DNA of 64,000 bases from assembly GCA_963422285.2 (NCBI GenBank), contig OY729419.2:372001-436000 (forward strand), given 5' to 3'. The DNA is from VXYL01 sp963422285. GTDB taxonomy: Bacteria > Pseudomonadota > Gammaproteobacteria > Pseudomonadales > Azotimanducaceae. How positions within the stretch are numbered: the first letter of the stretch is position 1; each line of letters opens with the position of its first letter. The notes beneath the pieces were generated by a model. That model did no database searches. It was not told the DNA's origin and was given only the letters and a program-made list of their open reading frames with translations. This document shows positions 1-8,506 of this stretch, one piece after another. Made by a program: the position numbers and the translations under genes.

Positions 1-231
1 TTCTGTCCGCTCGAGGTGTTCAGCATACGTCTGCTACCGGAAGCTCCAGTGCTCCGGGTGGAGACCCGCTACACCACTGCCGGTTTCGACGATTACATGG
101 CGGACATCTTCGGCAACCAACTGCCGAAACTGCCGTCGTATGGAAGCGTGGCTGCCAGTCCGGACGGCAAGCACATCTACGCGGCCGATAACGATCGCAT
201 CCTGATCTTCGAGCGCGTCGGCAGCCTGTAG
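1..231 (+). CDS. Beta-propeller-like protein, C-terminal fragment (cut by window edge)
   Basis: The reading frame is open from the first base and stops at 229-231, so only the last 76 residues are visible. The tail contains an ASPDGKHIYAADNDRILIF stretch, the blade signature of YVTN/SMP-30-like beta-propellers (small residue, SPDG, a strand, then a D-rich turn). Whether it is an enzyme or a binding propeller cannot be decided without the missing N-terminal part. It converges with the kinase-like gene that ends 17 nt downstream on the opposite strand. Seen: propeller-like blade. Inferred: family only. Confidence 0.55.
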   Translation, partial: FCPLEVFSIRLLPEAPVLRVETRYTTAGFDDYMADIFGNQLPKLPSYGSVAASPDGKHIYAADNDRILIFERVGSL

Positions 232-247
232 TCGGTGCCGGTCGCCG

Positions 248-1267
248 TCAGCAGAAGCGGCGACCCGGCGGTCGGGAAGCGGATTCTGCCAAGGCGTTTT
301 CCAGGATGCCCGCCATTGTTTGGCGGGCATCCAGAAAACGCTTTGCGAGGTCGAGTTGGGAGTGCGCCCGCAGCAGGTTGTCGCCGTGTTGGGCGACCTT
401 GAAGTAGGGATCGCCTTCCAGGTGGTCGATGAGAAAGCGCACCGCCAGCATGAAGCTCATGTAGGCCGGGGCCGCGGCGTAGCGCCCGATGCCGTCGATG
501 CTGTCCATCTGCGCCACGAATCCCCGGCATAGCGGTTCGAACCGCGCCAGCGCCAGCTCGCTGCCAGCTGTCGTTTCCTCGCTGCCGGCGAAGGCCGAGC
601 GCACCAAGTCGCCGAAATCCCAGGCCGGATCGCCCACCATGAGAGTGTCGAGGTCGATGATGGCGACCACGGCGTCTTCGGCAGGATGGAAGAGCAGATT
701 GTTGACCTTGCAGTCGCCGTGAATCACCCGCTTCCCTTTGCCGCGCCGAAACGCGCCCCGCAGAGCGTCCACGTCGCGTCGTTCGCTGTCGACGGAGGCG
801 TCGGTCTTGGGTGCCTCGTCCAGGCGTTGCAGGTAGCCGTCGAGATCGTGGAAGCCGTCGATGACCGGCTCCAGTTCGTCCTGGAAGTCCGCGAAGCGGG
901 CGAGGAAGCGGCCGAAGGCGTCGCCGGCCGCTGCCAGCAGCTGAGAGGGCAGGGTCTGGAAATTGCGCGCTGCCAAGCGGGAGAACAAGCGCCAGACATC
1001 GCCGGCGGCATCGGTAGCGAACAGCACCCCGCCAGCGGTGGGGATCGGGGCGACCAGCAAGCGGCCGCCTTCATGGGCCACCGCCTTGGCGAGATTGCGC
1101 ATCACCGCCTGCGGGCGTGGAAAGACGAACTGGTTGAGACGCTGCAGAACGAATCGGTCGCCGACGAACCAGGTGTCGTTGATGTGGCCGGCGGTGTGGG
1201 GCACGGCCTCCCCGGCCGCCTCCGGCCACGCTTTGAGCGCCTCTTCAGCGGCGCGTCGGAAGAGCAT
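248..1267 (-). CDS. NahK-like phosphotransferase (probable N-acetylhexosamine kinase)
   Basis: This is a 339-residue aminoglycoside-phosphotransferase-fold kinase. The N-terminal GHINDTWFV (27-35) and FVLQRLNQFVFPRP (39-52) match the pattern of N-acetylhexosamine 1-kinases (NahK), which phosphorylate GlcNAc/GalNAc at C1. The Brenner-type catalytic loop VIHGDCKVNN (181-190, D185 and N190) and the metal-binding IIDLD (203-207) are intact. ATG 1267 was chosen because it begins just before the conserved block and overlaps the upstream hexosaminidase gene by 23 nt, which suggests translational coupling. A chitinolytic-type hexosaminidase directly upstream supports an amino-sugar substrate. The family assignment is firm; the exact sugar is inferred. 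Confidence 0.8.
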   Translation of the reverse strand: MLFRRAAEEALKAWPEAAGEAVPHTAGHINDTWFVGDRFVLQRLNQFVFPRPQAVMRNLAKAVAHEGGRLLVAPIPTAGGVLFATDAAGDVWRLFSRLAARNFQTLPSQLLAAAGDAFGRFLARFADFQDELEPVIDGFHDLDGYLQRLDEAPKTDASVDSERRDVDALRGAFRRGKGKRVIHGDCKVNNLLFHPAEDAVVAIIDLDTLMVGDPAWDFGDLVRSAFAGSEETTAGSELALARFEPLCRGFVAQMDSIDGIGRYAAAPAYMSFMLAVRFLIDHLEGDPYFKVAQHGDNLLRAHSQLDLAKRFLDARQTMAGILENALAESASRPPGRRFC

Positions 1268-3074
1268 GGGCGATGGGCAGCAGATACTCGCCAAACGGCC
1301 CGGCCAGCGCTTCGGCATCGGCGCACGGCTTGCCGGCGACCCCGTCGGCGATGGCAACCAGCGCGTTCGAGACGTCGCGCAGTTCCGCAAGCAGCTGGGG
1401 ATGGTTGTTCAGCGCACTGCGCTGCCGGCGCCAGCCGGCCAGCCAACGATCCATGGACGCCCCCGCAGCCAGGTCGGCGGCGGCACGGCGCGAAGCCAGG
1501 CTTCCCGGCGGAATCAGATCCACGATGCGGTCAAGGGGAGTGTCGGCATCGTAGGGCCGCAGTTCTTCGCTGCCGGCACCGAGACCGCTGACCCGCCGCG
1601 CCATCGTTTCGCCGCCCAGGAGCCGCCGATACCACTTCACTGGTTCCAGCATCTCGATCAAGGGCGCGAGCTCCGGGTAGGCGTCGAGGGCGGCGCGATC
1701 TTCCGCCACAGTGCCCAAGTCGGCCAGTTGGCGGCGACTGGCCGCCATGCGGCGGTATAGTTCGCCGCCAGGAAGTTCGCCTTCGCTCCACAGGCGCTCG
1801 GCAATGGCCGGCATCCGGCTCCATAGCCGCGCATCGAGCAAGTCGTCTGTGACCAGCTCCGTCCACAGGCAGGCCTCGCCGCCCAACACGCGGCCCGGTG
1901 GCCGCGCAGGAAGTTCCGGGAACGTGGCGAAGCCACGCATCCACTCGATTCCCGTGCGGACGTGGCGAAGCCGCGCATCGGCCAGCAGGGCGGCCTCGGC
2001 GGCGGCCAGATCGCCAGTCGGATCGAAGGCGTAGTGAATATCCGCCGGATAGAACAGATCCAGGTAGTAGGGGGCGGAGAGCACGCAGTCGAAACCCGCG
2101 GCCAGGGCCGTGTCGCGAGCCGCGCTTCCCCGCCAAGCCTGGATCGCGGTGCCCCTTGGCGTGTCGTCGTGCAGGCATTCGTCCCAGCCGATGGCGCGTT
2201 TGCCAAGCTGGGCGAGCTGGTCGATCACGGCGCGGTGGAAAGCCGCCTGCCTGCCGGGCGGCAGAAGAGATGCTTCGTCGCCGCCGAAATGGACGAATTG
2301 GTCGGGGAAGATGCCGGCGAGTTCTTCGAGCAACGTGCCGACGGCCGCCAGCACCTCGGGGTTGGCCGGATCGAGACAGGCCTGGTGGACGCCGAAGCGC
2401 CGGCTTGGTGCCGGTGCGGCGCCATCGCCGAATCGCCATTCCGGGCGCGCGGCCAGCCAGCTCGTGACGTGACCGGGCATGTCCAGCTCCGGCACGATGC
2501 GAATGCCGCGGTCGGCGGCGTACGCCACCAGGCGCCGCAGGTCGTTGGCCGAGTAGGCGTCGGCGCTGGCCAGTTCCGGGTAGGCGCGGGAACGGAAGCG
2601 AAAGCCCTGGTCGTCCGTCAAGTGCAGGTGCAGCACGTTCAGCTTGTAGAACCACATGGCGTCCAATGTGCGCTCGAGGGTGACAAGAGAGATGAAGTGG
2701 CGGACGGTGTCGATCATCAGCCCGCGCCAGGGAAAACGCGGCTCGTCGCGCACCTCGGCCACTGCCAGCGAATCGCCGGCGCCGAGCTGCGCCATCGTCG
2801 CCAACGCAGCCAGAGCGCCCCACTCGGTAGCAGCCTGCACCTGTACTCGATCGCCGAACGTCAGCCGGTAGTCGCAGCGGTCCGCCAGCGCGGGCGTTGT
2901 CTTCGACGGCTCTTCGACTGCGAAGCCGATGGCGAGTCCCAAGGGCGGCAGCCGCCCCGCGGCATGTTCAAGCCGGGCCGAACACGGCCCGACGACAATG
3001 TTGGCCTGCCGCGTCAGCGCCCGTCGCGGCCCTGGCACGATCGTGCGCGGGCGCGGCAGCAGAGCCTCCTTCAC
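1245..3074 (-). CDS. Beta-N-acetylhexosaminidase, GH20 family
   Basis: This 609-residue glycoside hydrolase family 20 enzyme removes terminal GlcNAc or GalNAc from chito-oligosaccharides, muropeptides or glycans by substrate-assisted catalysis. Seen: the small N-terminal GH20b region, then RGLMIDTVRHF (117-127), HLTDDQGFRF (151-160), ELDMPGH (196-202), the catalytic Asp-Glu pair in HFGGDEA (D266, E267) and a late GGEACLWTE motif lining the sugar pocket. The start is GTG 3074, whose bases form a GTGA overlap with the ribH stop, so the two genes are probably translationally coupled. No clear signal peptide is visible, so the enzyme may be cytoplasmic and act on imported amino-sugar oligomers, with the NahK-like kinase downstream using the product. 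Confidence 0.92.
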   Translation of the reverse strand: MKEALLPRPRTIVPGPRRALTRQANIVVGPCSARLEHAAGRLPPLGLAIGFAVEEPSKTTPALADRCDYRLTFGDRVQVQAATEWGALAALATMAQLGAGDSLAVAEVRDEPRFPWRGLMIDTVRHFISLVTLERTLDAMWFYKLNVLHLHLTDDQGFRFRSRAYPELASADAYSANDLRRLVAYAADRGIRIVPELDMPGHVTSWLAARPEWRFGDGAAPAPSRRFGVHQACLDPANPEVLAAVGTLLEELAGIFPDQFVHFGGDEASLLPPGRQAAFHRAVIDQLAQLGKRAIGWDECLHDDTPRGTAIQAWRGSAARDTALAAGFDCVLSAPYYLDLFYPADIHYAFDPTGDLAAAEAALLADARLRHVRTGIEWMRGFATFPELPARPPGRVLGGEACLWTELVTDDLLDARLWSRMPAIAERLWSEGELPGGELYRRMAASRRQLADLGTVAEDRAALDAYPELAPLIEMLEPVKWYRRLLGGETMARRVSGLGAGSEELRPYDADTPLDRIVDLIPPGSLASRRAAADLAAGASMDRWLAGWRRQRSALNNHPQLLAELRDVSNALVAIADGVAGKPCADAEALAGPFGEYLLPIAHALPTRR

Positions 3075-3544
3075 GGCTCGAGCTGGCGTCGCCAGTGGAT
3101 GATCTCGATGGCCGCGGCCGCGGCCTCGATGCCCTTGTTGAACTCGTCGTCCGCGGCGCGCGCTTGGGCCTGGGCGATGTCGGTGACGGGCAGCACCTCG
3201 TTGATGATCGGCACCCGCGCCGCCCGGGAGATCTCGCCGAGGCCCCGTACGCATTCGTCCACGATCATCTCGAAGTGGTAGGTGTCGCCCTTGAGCACCA
3301 CGCCGAGGCAGACGATGGCGTCGAGGTTCGGCTTCGCCCGCACCAGTTCGCCGGCCGCGAAGGGGAACTCGAACGAGCCCGGCAGGGTGTGGGTGCCGAT
3401 GCCGTCGACGCCCTTGGCCGTCAATACCCGGACGCACTTCGCATGCAGCGAGCCGACGATGTCCGCGTACCACTTGGAACGCAAGATGGCGACGACGGCG
3501 CCGTCGATGCGCGGCAGGGCGACGATGTCGATGGCCTGCTGCAT
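3071..3544 (-). CDS. ribH: 6,7-dimethyl-8-ribityllumazine synthase
   Basis: This 157-residue protein is the penultimate enzyme of riboflavin synthesis. It condenses 5-amino-6-ribitylaminouracil with 3,4-dihydroxy-2-butanone 4-phosphate. Seen: LPGSFEFPFAAGEL (substrate loop), CLGVVLKGDTYHFEMIVDE with the conserved His-Phe pair, a VPIINEVLPV strand where most homologues have a VIFGVLTV-like sequence, and the C-terminal NKGIEAAAAAIEI helix. The length fits the family. It is the first gene of a three-gene minus-strand unit and its TGA stop overlaps the hexosaminidase GTG. The pairing of riboflavin synthesis with amino-sugar recycling is unusual and gives no functional hint. The slightly divergent fourth block lowers certainty only a little. 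Confidence 0.87.
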   Translation of the reverse strand: MQQAIDIVALPRIDGAVVAILRSKWYADIVGSLHAKCVRVLTAKGVDGIGTHTLPGSFEFPFAAGELVRAKPNLDAIVCLGVVLKGDTYHFEMIVDECVRGLGEISRAARVPIINEVLPVTDIAQAQARAADDEFNKGIEAAAAAIEIIHWRRQLEP

Positions 3545-3553
3545 CCGCCTAGT

Positions 3554-3952
3554 CTACTCCGGCGTCAGCCGCAGCCGAAACCTGCCACGGCAGGGCGCAA
3601 AGCCGGCCGCGCGGAAGAACGCCTCGGCGCCGCACGGCGCTTCGACGATGCGCCCGCCCCGGGATTCGGCGATGCCGAGGGCGTGGCCGAGCAGCCATCG
3701 CCCGACGCCGCGGCGGCGAAAGCCCGCGTACACGCCGATGGCGGCGATCTCGAACCGGCAGTGGTCCAGCCGCGCCAGCCGGTAGGCGCCGACCACCCTG
3801 CCGTGGAGCTTGGCGACGCGCACGTCGTCCGCAGCGCCCTCGTCGCCCACCAAGTCCACCGGCACCTCGCCGTCGAAAGGCCGGTAGATATTCACGTCCC
3901 GATAGGTGAACGTTCCTGGCTCGACAGCCGACCCCCTGCTCATCGGAACCAT
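3554..3952 (-). CDS. GNAT-family N-acetyltransferase
   Basis: This 132-residue single-domain acetyltransferase carries the acetyl-CoA pyrophosphate-binding motif A, IAAIGVYAGFRRRGVGRWL, followed by a helix and the FFRAAGF motif B near the C-terminus. The substrate is unknown. The family acetylates amines on small molecules, peptides or tRNA. ATG 3952 is used; an alternative ATG lies three codons inside at 3943. It sits 9 nt upstream of ribH on the same strand and may be co-transcribed with it. The upstream LplT-PlsC gene ends 90 nt away. Confidence 0.82.
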   Translation of the reverse strand: MVPMSRGSAVEPGTFTYRDVNIYRPFDGEVPVDLVGDEGAADDVRVAKLHGRVVGAYRLARLDHCRFEIAAIGVYAGFRRRGVGRWLLGHALGIAESRGGRIVEAPCGAEAFFRAAGFAPCRGRFRLRLTPE

Positions 3953-4042
3953 ATACTCGTGTGCCCTCTACCCTGCTTGGGGTATCAATAGACGCCGGAA
4001 CTGCTGTTATGTAGCCGCTTGGATTGCCAAGTGTATAGTTCC

Positions 4043-5995
4043 CTACTCATCGTCCGCCGTCGCCAATGCCAACACCTGTTCCCGCAAGCCGTCGGCGCTC
4101 GCTTGCGCCGGCGACACCGGCGCACCGGCCGCGATGGCCACGCGGCTCCAGAACCGTCCGCGACGCTTGCGGAACGCGCCGGCGCCTTCGCGGCTGAAGA
4201 AGCTGCCCCACAGCCCGCGCAAGGCCATGGGCACCACCGGCACCGGCGTTTCCGCCACGATGCGCTCGAGGCCGCGACGGAACAGGCCTACTTCGCCGTC
4301 GTCCGTCAGCCTGCCTTCCGGGAAAATGCAGATCAGATCGCCTTGGTCCAGCCCCTCGCGGATCGCCGCGAAGGCGGCGTCGTAGATCTCGGGGGCGTCC
4401 TTTCGCGCCGCGATGGGGATGGCCCGTCCGGTGCGGAAAATGAAGTAGAGCACCGGCAGAGCGTAGATGCGCTTGTCCATCACGAAGCGGATCGGGCGTC
4501 GCACCGCCCCTGCCAGCAACGGCGCGTCCATGTAGCTGACGTGGTTGCAGACCAGCACTGCGGCGCCCCGCTCGGGAATGTTCTCCAGGCCTTGGTGGCG
4601 AACGCGGTACATGGAGTGGGAGATCAGCCACACCAGGAAGCGCATGGAGAACTCCGGCACCTGCCAGAAGATGAACGCCGCCACGCCGACGTTGACGAGG
4701 GCCAACGCCAGCATCAGTTCCGGCACGGTGCGGCCGAGCAAGCCCAGCCAGGCGATGGCGAAGCCGGCCCCGGCCACCATGAACAAGGCGTTCAGCATGT
4801 TGTTGGCGGCCACCACCCGAGCCCGGCGGTCGTTGGGGGTGCGCGCCTGGATGTTGGCCTGCAGCGGCACCACGAACATGCCGGCGAACATGCCCATCAG
4901 CCCCAGATCCGCCAGCAGCCGCAGGGTGCCTTCGCCGGCCAGGAACTCGCGGATGGTGCGCTCGCCCTCGCCCTGCACGGCGTCGATGGCGAAATACGCA
5001 TCCACCCCGAACACGCTCACGCCGAGTGCGCCCAGGGGCACCAGGCCGATCTCCACTCGCCGTCCGGAGAGCTTCTCGCACAGCAGCGAGCCGACGCCGA
5101 TGGCGATGGTGAAGGCGACCAGGATCAGCGTCACGACATAGGGGCCGCCGGCGAGGTGGTCGGCGATCAGCACCGGAATCTGCGTCAGGGTGACCGACCC
5201 CAGCAGCCAGAACCAGGAGATGCCCAGAATCGACAGGAACACGGCTTTGCGCTCCAGGGCCAAGGCGACCAGCGCCTTGGTCTGGGCGATCGGATTCCAG
5301 TCCACGGCACCCTGGCGACTCGGCGGGCCTGGGGGGATGCCGCGACTGGCGACATAGCCCGCCACGGCAATGGCCACCACGAAAACGAACAGCCACAGGG
5401 ATACGTCGCTGGCAGCGCCGACGAAGCCGCCGGCCATGGTGCCGAGCAGGATCGCCACCAGGGTGCCGCTCTGCACCACGGCGTTGCCGCCAACCAGTTC
5501 GGCGGGGTCGAGATGCTGGGGCAGGATGGCGTATTTCAACGGCCCGAAGAAGGTGGACTGCGTGCCGAGCAGGAACAGCACCGCCAGCAGCGCCGGTACG
5601 CTTTGCAGGTACAGGGCGATGCCGGCCAGGGCGGCGACGCCGATTTCGCCCAGCTTCACCCAGCGGATCAGCCGCGACTTCTCGAATCGATCGGCGAGCG
5701 TTCCGGCGGTGGCGGAGAATAGAAAGAACGGCGCGATGAACAGACCCGCGGCCACGTTGACGAACACGCCTCGGTCGTCCTCGGCGATCAGACCGCCGAA
5801 GACGAACACCAGGATCAGCGCCTGCTTGAACACGTTGTCGTTGAAGGCGCCGAGGAATTGAGTAGCGAACAACGGCGCCAGCCGGGGCGTGGCCAGCAGG
5901 CCGAACTGCGAACTCGGCTGCGTCGGCGCAACAGCCTCCGGCCCAGCGCCGGAGGCGACTGGTTCCTGCTCGGTCTCTGTGCTAGCGCGAGGCAC
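4043..5995 (-). CDS. LplT-PlsC fusion: lysophospholipid flippase plus 1-acylglycerophosphate acyltransferase
   Basis: This 650-residue inner-membrane fusion protein has an N-terminal major-facilitator half of about 420 residues. It opens with LFATQFLGAFNDNVFKQAL, the hallmark of the LplT lysophospholipid flippases, and contains around 12 hydrophobic segments. It is followed by a PlsC acyltransferase domain with the catalytic NHVSYMD (His485, Asp490) and the acceptor-binding FPEG (558-561). The protein probably flips lysophospholipids inward and re-acylates them. Many homologues carry a third acyl-ACP/CoA synthetase domain (as in Aas); here the protein ends after PlsC, so the activated acyl donor must come from elsewhere. 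No neighbour is obviously linked. The family is certain; the physiological substrate is inferred. Confidence 0.93.
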   Translation of the reverse strand: MPRASTETEQEPVASGAGPEAVAPTQPSSQFGLLATPRLAPLFATQFLGAFNDNVFKQALILVFVFGGLIAEDDRGVFVNVAAGLFIAPFFLFSATAGTLADRFEKSRLIRWVKLGEIGVAALAGIALYLQSVPALLAVLFLLGTQSTFFGPLKYAILPQHLDPAELVGGNAVVQSGTLVAILLGTMAGGFVGAASDVSLWLFVFVVAIAVAGYVASRGIPPGPPSRQGAVDWNPIAQTKALVALALERKAVFLSILGISWFWLLGSVTLTQIPVLIADHLAGGPYVVTLILVAFTIAIGVGSLLCEKLSGRRVEIGLVPLGALGVSVFGVDAYFAIDAVQGEGERTIREFLAGEGTLRLLADLGLMGMFAGMFVVPLQANIQARTPNDRRARVVAANNMLNALFMVAGAGFAIAWLGLLGRTVPELMLALALVNVGVAAFIFWQVPEFSMRFLVWLISHSMYRVRHQGLENIPERGAAVLVCNHVSYMDAPLLAGAVRRPIRFVMDKRIYALPVLYFIFRTGRAIPIAARKDAPEIYDAAFAAIREGLDQGDLICIFPEGRLTDDGEVGLFRRGLERIVAETPVPVVPMALRGLWGSFFSREGAGAFRKRRGRFWSRVAIAAGAPVSPAQASADGLREQVLALATADDE

Positions 5996-6333
5996 GGATT
6001 TCCCCGTTCACGAACAAGGCACTGGCTCTCGGGCCGCGCTTAGGCATCGCCCTCATGGCTGGTCCAGCGTCCCGCGATGCGCCAGCCTCCGGCCCCGGCC
6101 GTGAAAGACGAAGCTCCAGCCAGTGAACCGCACCAACGGAGCTTTGGTGGACATGGTGGTTTCTTGCCAACTGCTCAAAGCGAAGATACTCTCAATATCG
6201 TCCATGCGCGGAGTGTAGGCGTGCCGACGGACCAAGGCAAAGCCCATGCAGCGGGGGAGCGCGAAGATGGCGTCTTCGCCTGCGACACGGGCGCGGACGA
6301 AACCAGTGCCTTGGCAGCGGCGCGGTGCCGGCG
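5996..6333. other. Intergenic stretch between divergent lplT-plsC and mtnA
   Basis: This is a 338-nt divergent region that must hold the promoters of both flanking genes. No convincing -35/-10 pair is visible on either strand. A 50-codon minus-strand frame (6053-6205, starting MDDIESIFALSSWQETTM) is open but resembles no family I recognise and may be chance in GC-rich DNA. No RNA gene was recognised. Confidence 0.4.
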
Positions 6334-7320
6334 ATGACGGTTCCCGCGCCCATCCGCTGGCAGGACGGCAGGCTGTGGCTGCTCGATCAGCGGCTGCTGC
6401 CCGAGCGCGTGGTTTTCGCCGAGTACGCCGACGCCGCCAGCGTTGCCGTCGCCATCCGCCAACTGCGCGTGCGCGGCGCCCCGGCCATCGGCGTCGCCGC
6501 TGCCTATGGGATGGCGATGGCTTGGCGCGACGGAGCGGATCTGGCACAAGCCGCCGCCAGCCTGCGCACTGCTCGGCCCACCGCCGTCAACCTGGGCTGG
6601 GCCGTGAACCGCATGCTGGCCGCCCACGCCCAAGGCGGAAGCCCGATCGACGAAGCCTGCGCCATCCACGACGAGGATCGCGCCATGTGCGAAGCCATCG
6701 GCCGTCATGGCGCGGTTCTAGTGCAACCCGGCGCCAGCGTGCTCACCCACTGCAACGCCGGGGCGCTGGCAGTCTCCCACCTTGGCACGGCGACGGCACC
6801 GCTCTATCTCGCCCATCGCGCCGGCGTTCCATTCCACGTCTACGTGGACGAAACCCGGCCGCTGCTGCAAGGCGCTCGGCTCACCTGCTGGGAACTGTCG
6901 GCGGCCGGCATCGACCACACCCTGGTCTGCGACAACGCCGCCGCTCACCTGATGGCGGAGAAGGCCGTGGACATGGTGCTCGTCGGGGCCGACCGCGTCG
7001 CCGCCAACGGCGACACGGTGAACAAAATCGGTACCCGATCGCTGGCCATCGTGGCCCGCTACCACGACGTGCCGTTCTACGTCGCCTGCCCTGCCTCGAC
7101 CTTCGACGCGGCGACGCCAACGGGCGCGGAGGTGGTCATCGAGGAGCGCGACGGCGCCGAGGTGACGGCGGGGATGCCTGCCGTGGCTGGCGTCAAGGTG
7201 CGCAACCCGTCGTTCGACGTGACGCCGGCCGCCCTGGTCACCGCCTACATAACCGCCGGAGGCATCGTCGAGAACATCGGCGCTCTCGCCCAGCGACGGA
7301 TTTCAACCCTTGGCGCGTAG
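6334..7320 (+). CDS. mtnA: S-methyl-5-thioribose-1-phosphate isomerase
   Basis: This 328-residue methionine-salvage enzyme converts 5-methylthioribose 1-phosphate to the ribulose isomer. Diagnostic features are RVRGAPAIGVAAAYGMA near residues 45-61, the catalytic cysteine in LTHCNAGALA (C140) and the catalytic aspartate in LVGADRVAANGDTVNKIGT (D220). ATG 6334 is used because the MTVPAPIRW start matches the beginning of the family; an in-frame GTG at 6325 is less likely. No other methionine-salvage gene is in the window. The EF-hand gene starts 32 nt downstream on the same strand, so they may share a transcript. Confidence 0.95.
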   Translation: MTVPAPIRWQDGRLWLLDQRLLPERVVFAEYADAASVAVAIRQLRVRGAPAIGVAAAYGMAMAWRDGADLAQAAASLRTARPTAVNLGWAVNRMLAAHAQGGSPIDEACAIHDEDRAMCEAIGRHGAVLVQPGASVLTHCNAGALAVSHLGTATAPLYLAHRAGVPFHVYVDETRPLLQGARLTCWELSAAGIDHTLVCDNAAAHLMAEKAVDMVLVGADRVAANGDTVNKIGTRSLAIVARYHDVPFYVACPASTFDAATPTGAEVVIEERDGAEVTAGMPAVAGVKVRNPSFDVTPAALVTAYITAGGIVENIGALAQRRISTLGA

Positions 7321-7352
7321 GAAGAGACACAGCCTATTTTGGAGATCGGCCA

Positions 7353-7898
7353 ATGAAACCGAAGGTGCTAGAAGACCTGCCTGTCAGCATTGCGGTCGCC
7401 GTCTGCGTCACCGCCGCGGCGCTCGCCGCCAACGCCGGCTTGAAGGATCGGTTCCCCATCGACCTCGCCGAACTCCAGGCCAAGGCCGAGGAACGCTTTG
7501 ATGCAGCCGACGCCGATGGCGACGGTCTCCTGTCCGCCGACGAGTTCGCCGCCGCGGATCTGCGCGAAGCCTTCGCCTCCCGCCGTTACCGCCGCCACGA
7601 TCGGCGTGGAGAGCAGGCCCGCGTCGAAGGCCCAGACGAACAGCGCGAAGACGTCTTCGCGGCCGCCGACGCCGATGGTGACGCCCAGCTCTCGAAGGAC
7701 GAGTTCGACGCCCTGCCGGCCGCTGCCCGGGCCGTGAGACAACGACGGCTGTTCGAGCGGCTCGACGCCAACCAGGACGGCATGCTGACGCCGGCGGAGT
7801 TCCCGTCCAGGGCTTCCCGGCTGGCGGCGCTGGATGTCAACGGCGACGGCCAGATCACCCGCGACGAGATGCCTCGCCGGCGTCCCAGGCATCGTTAG
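7353..7898 (+). CDS. Exported EF-hand calcium-binding protein with four loops
   Basis: This 181-residue protein begins with a hydrophobic segment (about residues 10-28) that looks like a signal peptide or anchor. Four 12-residue EF-hand loops follow, each starting with Asp and ending with Glu: 53-64, 106-117, 138-149 and 161-172 (core pattern D-x-D-G-D-G or a close variant). An Arg-rich linker separates loops one and two. It probably binds calcium in the periplasm. The gene lies 12 nt before the ECF sigma factor gene and precedes the anti-sigma and CnrX-like genes, so it may be an input or output component of that signalling unit. That role is inferred from position only. Confidence 0.85.
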   Translation: MKPKVLEDLPVSIAVAVCVTAAALAANAGLKDRFPIDLAELQAKAEERFDAADADGDGLLSADEFAAADLREAFASRRYRRHDRRGEQARVEGPDEQREDVFAAADADGDAQLSKDEFDALPAAARAVRQRRLFERLDANQDGMLTPAEFPSRASRLAALDVNGDGQITRDEMPRRRPRHR

Positions 7899-7910
7899 GA
7901 CGGTGCCGGT

Positions 7911-8489
7911 TTGGTGCCGGTTCGCGGCCGCGCTGCCCGCGCAGCTGGCGTTTCCGACGAGGCGCTCATGGAGCGAGTACGGAACCAGGACCGCGATGCC
8001 TTCGCAGTCCTGGTGGACCGCCATCTGGATGCCATCCACGCGTTCAACTACCGCCTCACCCGCAATGCCGAGGATGCCGCGGATCTCGCCCAGGAGACCT
8101 TCCTGCGCGTTTGGAGCAGCGCCGGCACATGGAAGCCGAAGCGCGTCAAGTTCGCCACTTGGCTGCACCGCATCGCCCGCAACCTGTGCATCGACGCACA
8201 CCGTCGTCGTCGAGATTCGGAACAGATCGATGTGGACACGCTGTGCAGCGACGAAGCCGACCCGGACGAGATGCCTGCCAGGGAACGCCTGTGCGCCGCG
8301 CTGGCGAGCGCATTGGCAGCGCTGCCCGAGCGGCAGCGGACGGCGCTGCTGCTCTGCCATCGCCAGGGCATGAGCAACCGCGACGCCGCGGCGGTGCTGG
8401 CGGTGAGCGTAGACGCCTTGGAATCCCTGCTCGCTCGTGCTCGCCGCACCTTGCGCACCGAGCTGCGAGACTATCGCCCGCCCGGCTAG
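7911..8489 (+). CDS. ECF-family RNA polymerase sigma factor
   Basis: This is a sigma-70 family extracytoplasmic-function factor of 192 residues. Region 2 is seen as FAVLVDRHLDAIHAFNYRL, then EDAADLAQETFLRVW and the WLHRIARNLCIDAHRR promoter-melting block. Region 4 is LPERQRTALLLCHRQGMSN followed by a helix-turn-helix ending in RARRTLR. The start is GTG 7911; a later GTG at the VSDEALMERV block is also possible. It is followed at once by a small anti-sigma-like membrane protein and a periplasmic CnrX/CpxP-like protein, the classic ECF regulatory triad. The region-4 helix suggests it autoregulates this operon, but no promoter copy was recognised. Confidence 0.93.
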   Translation: MVPVRGRAARAAGVSDEALMERVRNQDRDAFAVLVDRHLDAIHAFNYRLTRNAEDAADLAQETFLRVWSSAGTWKPKRVKFATWLHRIARNLCIDAHRRRRDSEQIDVDTLCSDEADPDEMPARERLCAALASALAALPERQRTALLLCHRQGMSNRDAAAVLAVSVDALESLLARARRTLRTELRDYRPPG

Positions 8490-8506
8490 ACTGGAGAATG
8501 TCCACG

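Noticed and set aside
1962..3281. Long plus-strand open frame opposite the hexosaminidase and ribH genes
   Set aside because: No domain or start signal; the minus strand has intact GH20 and lumazine synthase motifs.
4033..4045. 13-nt motif shared (12/13, inverted) with 36431-36443
   Set aside because: Too short, imperfect and in unrelated contexts (one copy overlaps a stop codon). Treated as chance.
4019..5722. Long plus-strand open frame opposite the LplT-PlsC gene
   Set aside because: Its translation is Gln/His/Gly-rich without motifs, and the minus strand encodes a complete known protein. It is a codon-bias shadow of GC-rich DNA.
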